Below are positions 57,901 to 64,000 of a stretch of 64,000 bases of DNA, in pieces. A program made the position numbers and the translations under genes. Position 1 is the first letter of the stretch; every line of letters begins with the position of its first letter. The stretch lies in the NCBI GenBank assembly GCA_950295325.1, contig OX485804.1, positions 39,432,001 through 39,496,000 on the forward strand. Reading direction: 5' to 3'. The notes beneath the pieces are model-generated. The model saw nothing but the letters and a program-made list of their open reading frames with translations, ran no database searches and was not told where the DNA came from. The stretch is from Polytrichum commune. Lineage: Eukaryota > Streptophyta > Polytrichopsida > Polytrichales > Polytrichaceae.

Positions 57901-60900
57901 CGAGAATTCCTTCAAAGGGATCTGTGTGACTGTTGTAGAATGTCTCCGGTTGTGGCGTGTCTGTATAAACCATCAGATTGGAATTGCATTATTTCCAGAC
58001 ATTTATCCTGCCCTGTGCTCCTGGCTTACCCCACTTTCGCTCAAAGCAATTTCCTCGGAGGATGCTGATGACATCCTAACTTTGGCACAAGAGTCCTACA
58101 GTTTGCTGGAAAGACTTGCTTGGACTCTCCCACTTCTGCACACTGAAGGCTCTGTTCATCTAAATTGGGCATGGAATGTTGCTGTTCCATTGGTTGAGAC
58201 AGCATTTGGGTGGTTGGGTAAAGATCGTATTGCTGGTATCTGCAAAATAATTGATCTATCAACCAACGAATCTCAGCAACATGATCATGGTCTTCGCAAG
58301 AAATTGATGGGGACTATGGCTCAAGTTTTCCATTTCCTTGCTACAGTGTGCGAGATGTTTACTGACTCAGGGGCAGAGGATGGTGGCACGAATGGTTCTC
58401 AAACTATCACTTTGCCACCATTTGTTTGTCGGCTTGCAGTATTGCTCATGACAAATGATTTGCTAAAATCGACAAAAGGGAAGAAATCAATGTTAAGTAT
58501 CTTAAGCTCTCTTCGAAGCATTGTTGATGATGAGGAGACGGCAATGGTTGCCTCGAGTTGTATTCATGGTCTTGTTCGTATGGTCAGTGTGGTTGACCAG
58601 TTAAGTTCAAGATTGGATGAGGAAAGTGAACCCACCCACCTCCCTGCACAAGAGATTGAAGCACACAAAATCTTTGCAAATGGCCTAGTTGTTGCGATTG
58701 ACAGGGAATTGCGGGAGCTTTTGTATGTTGTGGGAGAGGAGATGATCTCAAAGCATAATCTCGCACAGTCTTTTGAAGAAGACGGAAGAGGGGGGCCTGC
58801 CCCTGGTTTAGGAGTTGGCTGGGGTCGAATCGGTGGTGGCATGTTCTCGAAGAATGTCCTACATGCAAAGGGAGTTGCCAGGCTTGTTACAGAGTTGCTT
58901 GAAACATTGCCTGCTAAACACGAGGCTGAATATGAAGAGAAGTCCTTGGCAGCGACCTCTGACTTATTGTGGAGGATAAGCTGTGGCTTGTCAGTTGCAG
59001 CCATTGCTGGACCTGGAGATAGTGAAATTATACATCGAATCTGCTCAAATTTGTTACTGCACCCAGATACCTTGGCACATTTGCTCCAAAGATTGGATGC
59101 CACTATGATAATTGATACTTTATCTGGTGCTCCCCTGGCAGCTGAAAGGAGTCCTGATACATCACCTAAAGCTCCAAACTTCATGTATGAAAATATGTCC
59201 AAAGTTTTGTTGGAGCATTACAGAAAGGTGTGGCTGTGTGGAAAGCCTTTGAAATCCTCCCACAGTAGACGGAGCTCCAAGAAGAATGTGAAGGTGAAGA
59301 CGAGCCTCATCTCCACAAAGTTATCAACCCTAAGTGAAGAAAGTGCCAGGTTAGCAGAGGAGAGAATTGGAGTTGAGGGCCTTGCGAATGAATTGGTAGC
59401 TGAATGGGCCAAACAAAGGCTTCCTTTGCCATCACATTGGATCTACAGCCCCTTGGCCACCAATTTAACCGGACTTGCGGAGAGTGCACCTGAGTGTAAA
59501 ATATTGGCAGATGGTAAGTTTGCCATCTGTCATGGACGAGAGACAGAAATGGAAGACTCTATCAAGCATGGCCTTGTATGGTTACTCGGCTTGGAAGTAT
59601 TGAGTCAGTCAACGATGGACAATAAAACCAGTCCACTGGCCGCAATCCCCATAACAAGAAAAGTGCATGCATTGTCAAGCCTGTTCATTCTTGGGGGTGA
59701 TGTGTTTCTCGATGAGAACCTCAAGGACTGTATATTATGTTTACAGAAGCTGTTTGGAAAGCTTCTTGATTCCAAGTCAGTGGCATATCGGGGACATCAT
59801 AGTGATAACTTTTCTCCCCTTGACACGCAAGGCAGAAATAATATAATAGATTTTGAAGGGGAAATTGATGGCAATTACTCTACTTTCACTGCAACATTAG
59901 CCAAGCGACTTTCCACTGCATCATCAGTTGATCTATGTTTAAGTTGTCAAGTGGCTCTTTATCTCAGGCAGGATGTGGCTGCCTCCATACGGTTGAGTGT
60001 TTGGCGAACTCTAAATGACACCCAATCCTTAAGCCTGTTACCTCCCCGAGCTGAATGTTGTGGAGACCCTGATGCATATCTCTTCCCATATGAGGTAATT
60101 TCTTTTTCCTACATCTAAGGTGTTCAAATATAGGAACTGGGCGACATTCGCCTGAACACTTATTTCCAGCTCTCATGACAGTAATACCTGAAGGTGATTT
60201 GGCACAAGTTCTTGTGCACATTGTGCATGCATCATTTCTATTAAGTTTCATAACGAGTCTTCTGTAAACAAGAACTTTGCATATCATAAATTTGTTGGAG
60301 TCCTTCATGTTCTTGATATCTTACTTGTGAGTCGATTTCTATCAGTTTTTCTGATTGATATCCTGCATGGTATCCTACTTGTGAGCATTTAGGTGCTGTA
60401 TGTGCCCCTTTTCCAATACTGGAGAAGTTGCTGATGTGGTCACTTCTCAATTAGAAGAGTATGATAGTAGAGGGCTATTATGGTTTTTCCTCTTAATCAA
60501 TTTCAGCTTATAGTTGTGTTCATCTTGGAAGTCTTCTTAACTTTTGGTTGGTGTACAGCAAAATGAAGAAGTTATTGCAGCATATGCATCTGCATGGGAG
60601 TCTGGGGCTATCGATGCTGCAGTTGCCAATGGATCTATGGCATATGAGCTTTCTTTGCATCATATTGCAGGGTTTTTATTTGGAAAAGATTCAGTAACGG
60701 AGGATTGTGTGCAAAGTAAGGTTGCTGTAAGTATTGTAGAGAGCTCCATGCGCAAACCAGAGCAGGTGCGTATGCGCCCCCCCCCCCCCCCCCCCCCAAA
60801 TACTGGTAGGGATTGCATTGCAACTTCAGCAAAGTGAAAATGTGCATCCATCATGTACAAACTGTTATTGTTGCAACCGAGTAATTGTATGTATGTATGT

Positions 60901-61079
60901 ATATTCCACAGGAAATGCTGCTGAAGTTAGTCACATACCGGATGATGGCTGGAGAACCTGACATCAACGAGTTGAACAGACGGCTTGGCTTCTTCCAGGA
61001 AGTGTGCAAGGGACACACATCCTTAATAACTGAAGTGAAACGTTTGCAAGTTCACTTACTTGGAAGTACACATTCCTGA
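54983..61079 (+). CDS. RPAP1/MINIYO-like RNA polymerase II-associated protein, 8 exons
   Basis: Exons: 54983-55207, 55425-55615, 55759-55864, 56876-57142, 57376-57573, 57782-60094, 60559-60765, 60912-61079; all introns GT-AG, frame kept, 1224 aa. Family members bind Pol II, support transcription elongation and Pol II assembly/import, and in Arabidopsis (IYO) drive cells into differentiation. Matches recalled from the family run in order: the RPAP1_C-type start (MTRLESVKSYVFDLEGNVI, residues about 32-51), then ADWQAVWAYALG and DSNPAVLIACAKALHAILSC (exons 2-3), FTAPVFRR..GGRWKYS and KDIAAGLIRMGLLTRI (exon 4), ILSQASTANCIRFAETGALQ opening the 2.3-kb exon 6, and NEEVIAAYASAWESGAIDAA with GSMAYELSLHHIAGFLFG (exon 7). 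The helical body suggests ARM/HEAT-like repeats. Full-length plant IYO is about 1450 aa; the N-terminal RPAP1_N part is absent. The acceptor of exon 4 is the least certain junction. Confidence 0.9.
55919..55969 (+). repeat. 17-bp tandem repeat x3 in intron 3
   Basis: Three perfect copies of CTCTAGCATTTGTTCCC in the intron between exons 3 and 4 of the MINIYO-like gene. Confidence 0.9.
60777..60797 (+). repeat. 21-nt poly-C tract next to a splice donor
   Basis: An uninterrupted C run begins 12 nt after the end of exon 7, just inside the last intron (CAG/gtgcgtatgcg then C). The opposite strand is poly-G and could form a G-quadruplex. The true length may differ from the assembly, since such tracts are error-prone. 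Confidence 0.8.
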
Positions 61080-61800
61080 CACCTGACGGTGGTTAAAGAG
61101 TGTTCACATAGAACTAATGAAAACAGGGGAAGAACTAAAACTGATTGAAGTGTCTTCATTTGCATGTTTCATGCCTCAGACTGGTGATGTCCTCCTATAT
61201 GCTGTGTCACAGCTGTAGATGTGATTATTTTGCTGTCGAATCACTCTTGGCATAACCAACTACAGGCCTATCAAGGTATCACCTTCACATCCACTTCAGA
61301 TGGGTATGAAGTAATGTAGGACTGATCACACACAGCAGCAGTTATTTTTGAATCTGCTCATAATTTGACATCTGTTGAGATCGTCAAAACAGAGTACTTG
61401 GAAGTCTTGTCTTACATATGTTGCCCAAACATAATTTGGCCAGCACAATATTCTGCTTGTGTGTCTTAATGAGAACGATGACCTGTACAACCTCAGGTGG
61501 AGGTGGAGGGATGTAATAAACCCTTTTAAGGGGAAACAACATCTACAGAGACAGACAAGAAGCAGCGGCATGGTTTGACGTGCAAGGATAAGCTACATTC
61601 CTGATCTCAATTATGTAGTCCCCTCATATTTTTGCAATAGAATGCTGCCTTTCTGTAACTCTGTTCTTTTTATAAGTATGATATCATACAGTATATTGGT
61701 GCTGATTTATTTTGAACGTTCCAGATTATGCCTCTGAAGAATACTCAAATCAAATCAACTCGTCCACTCAAATCACGTGAGTGTTGGCACTTAATGGACT
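61080..61800 (+). other. Probable 3' UTR and downstream region of the MINIYO-like gene
   Basis: Composition resembles transcribed sequence. An AATAAA hexamer occurs at 61515-61520 and could be a polyadenylation signal. No further coding sequence is recognised. Confidence 0.35.
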
Positions 61801-63230
61801 CCTTTCTTTACCCTTGCTTCAGCATATCAATTTAAAATAATAATATCCTTGAACTCCGATTCCATAAAACTCTATGTTGTCCATAGATCTACTGCATATA
61901 ATATCAATAATTTCTTTCCACTGGTAATGCATGCTTGGAGGGAGTGTTTGAGTTTGAGCGAAGAGCCATGGTTAGTTTTGCACCTGTCACAAATCCCAAA
62001 TTTATGCATGATGCAAATTTGACGGGTGTGATGGGCATTTGATAGGCATTTGACACACCAAAATGATTTGGACCCTCAATAAATTAGTATAGAATGCTCT
62101 TTCATCAAACCTCCACACTACCTCTGATCATCCACTGATCTGAACATGGAAGGTGTCGTATGCATAACAACCAACTCCTGATCAAAAGTCGTGTTGAGGT
62201 AGAGGTTAACTCTATTACAACAAACATAAAAGTTGGTCATTTAAGAACCAACAAATATCAAGAACTTGATTACATGGTTTGTGTGGTGTCGGTTACACTG
62301 ATTTGTGAAGTGGCCATATTCAAAGTGAAGTATTGAATACTAAACAAAAGAGAAATTCATAAGCAGCCAAAGAATGCTTGAAAGGCCTTGGGCTTGGGAT
62401 CCATGAAACAGAAACTTGAGCTTTCAACATTCCTAAACAAACCTAACCCCATGAGGCAGCTTGGGATTTTGACCGAAAACTTATCACAGTTGTTCCACAT
62501 GGGATCCATCCAGATGTTATGTAAGCTTGATAAACAGTTCAAGCTTGCAAGTTGAAAGCTCAAGTGTTGAGGGTGCTAAGTGAATGAGCATGTGTACAAG
62601 GCTCCTTTTTATTTTCTTTGAGGTTTCAGCCTCTCAATTGTAGAACTCAGATTCAACACATTCTTGTCAGTCAAGTTCTCCTTCAAGACAGGACAAAGCT
62701 GGAGGCAGGAGCATGATCCAAATACTGTTGAACACAAGGAAACTGATCCACGGACTTTGAGACCTTCATCGCATTACATAAATGGAGTACCACATCACAC
62801 TTGCTGGTATGTCAACACCAGCTGCTTTGAATTCAACATCACAAAACCTGTAAGCCAACAAATTTGGGCTGCGTTAATTACCACTGTCCACTCAGGGACC
62901 AGTGTTACATCACAACATGCATACAGAAGGTGAGATTCAACATCATACATGCAGGAGGAAACAGATAAATTCAGCAGTAATCCTTTGACATGACCTAATA
63001 TGCTCCAACTTACCCCTCAAACGGGGAAATTTGTTAAATACACGAAACCCATATGAAAAGCTAGGATTTGACACACCATTGACACGTTCCATATAGATGA
63101 GACTAAGTTATCTAGAAATGTATGTAAGAAACTACATAGAACTACAAAACCTAATTAAAACTCACTCTTGGGAGCTCACAGAGGGGGAGCTATCAACAAA
63201 GAGGGAGGTAGAGTGGGTGAATATGTAGTC
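61800..63230. other. Intergenic sequence, no gene recognised
   Basis: The best open frame (89 aa at 62664-62933) shows no known domain. No clear element boundaries. Confidence 0.35.
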
Positions 63231-63319
63231 ATCCTAATGGAAAAGTTGTAGCAGGGTATAGAATCAGAGGGAGGGCGTTGGAATTGAGCCCAAAAAATGG
63301 AGCAAGCCTTGCTTGTAGA

Positions 63320-63800
63320 GTGTCTCCAAAACCCGATCGAGTAGCTACGCCTCCGTGTACCAACGATCTAGTGACATTGCCCAGGTTCAAGCCCGCTAGT
63401 GAACCGGTGAAAGTTCGGCACACCCCCTCCCTTTCAGGCCTGATGTGGAGGTCATCTTGCCAACACCAAAGTCATGCCTAGTCAAGGTGTTGTTGTGTAC
63501 CCAAGAAACAAAACAAAGAAAACGAAAGGAGGACGAGGTCACATGAAGAATGTGGATGAGCAGATGACCACGTTTTGCAACAATTAGAGAAATGCGGGTT
63601 TCTCAAATTTGTGCCTCCTCGGCCGAGTGGCTGCATCAAACAACGGGCGTGGAAGGAGATAAGGCATTGGATTGTACTCGTGAACCGATGAAAGTCCGGC
63701 GTATCCTCTTCCTTTTAGGAGCCAACTTGGACCTCGAATTGCCAACACCAACGTCTTGTTGGGTCAAGGTGCCATTGCGTACCAAAAAGAATATAAATAC
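63320..63800 (+). repeat. Two degenerate copies of a possible tRNA-related repeat
   Basis: Both units contain 'cgtgaaccggtgaaagttcggc..cc..ccctttcaggc', 'cttgccaacaccaaagtc' and 'gtcaaggtg..tgtaccaa' (with substitutions), at about 63400-63505 and 63675-63785. Unit 1 has B box-like GGTTCAAGCCC (63383-63393). Unit 2 has A box-like CGGCCGAGTGG near 63620. No complete tRNA fold was found. A SINE origin is possible but weakly supported. Confidence 0.4.
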
Positions 63801-64000
63801 AACATGACCTAAAAAACACGACAGGGGGGGGGGGCCAAGGAGAGAGAGAGAGGACGCTGGCCTGTTAGAGTTGGCATGAATTAGAGGTGCCTTTACTCAT
63901 TAGTGAATCCGAGGGGTCGGTGGTCGTCACCTGGGCCAAGCCCTGGAAATGGCAGGCGGCCAAGCTCTGGTTGTCGAATGATCAGTAGTCTTTAGGGCCT
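63801..64000. other. Window end, unassigned
   Basis: Contains a G tract near 63825 and a short (GA)n tract near 63840. A partial match to the preceding repeat ('tagtgaatccgagggg') may be present. No gene. Confidence 0.35.

Noticed and set aside
58564-59202. 212-aa open frame on the - strand
   Set aside because: It lies wholly opposite exon 6 of the MINIYO-like gene and is a mirror of that coding sequence, with no domain of its own.
63355-63440. Candidate tRNA gene from the GGTTCAAGCCC motif
   Set aside because: No paired acceptor stem, no A box in the right place and no anticodon loop could be built. Treated as a possible tRNA-derived repeat instead.

Overview
The window looks like nuclear DNA of a land plant. 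Two genes have canonical GT-AG introns, proteins of plant type, and CpG-rich starts that stand out from AT-rich, repeat-filled surroundings. I cannot fix the species from sequence alone. A bryophyte or other early-diverging land plant is my guess, not a demonstrated result.

Only two protein-coding genes are well supported, both on the + strand. (1) A three-exon cytochrome b5 gene (6387-9599, 139 aa) encodes a tail-anchored ER electron carrier with both heme-ligand histidines. Its long first intron is built from tandem duplications. (2) An eight-exon gene (54983-61079, 1224 aa) matches the RPAP1/MINIYO (IYO) family of RNA polymerase II-associated proteins. The visible model begins at the RPAP1 C-terminal-type domain and lacks the usual N-terminal third. 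No functional link between the two genes is apparent.

Layout: 1-6.1 kb holds degenerate repeats and a roughly 180-bp tandem repeat running up to the cytochrome b5 promoter. 6.1-9.9 kb is the cytochrome b5 gene. 9.9-53.4 kb is gene-poor and consists mostly of old, nested mobile-element remnants: PIF/Harbinger-type elements with TTA or TCA duplications, CACTA-type elements, a foldback MITE family, tRNA-derived SINE-like copies, short retroposons with target-site duplications, and a truncated LTR-retrotransposon 5' end. 53.46-54.98 kb is a GC-rich promoter/5' region. 55-61 kb is the MINIYO-like gene, and 61-64 kb is its probable 3' region followed by repeats.

No intact transposase, reverse transcriptase, CRISPR array, rRNA or functional tRNA gene was seen. 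The most informative observations are the possibly N-terminally truncated MINIYO homologue, a 2.48-kb Harbinger element with an identifiable related empty site and a broken trihelix ORF, and two related short retroposon insertions with 13- and 19-bp duplications.
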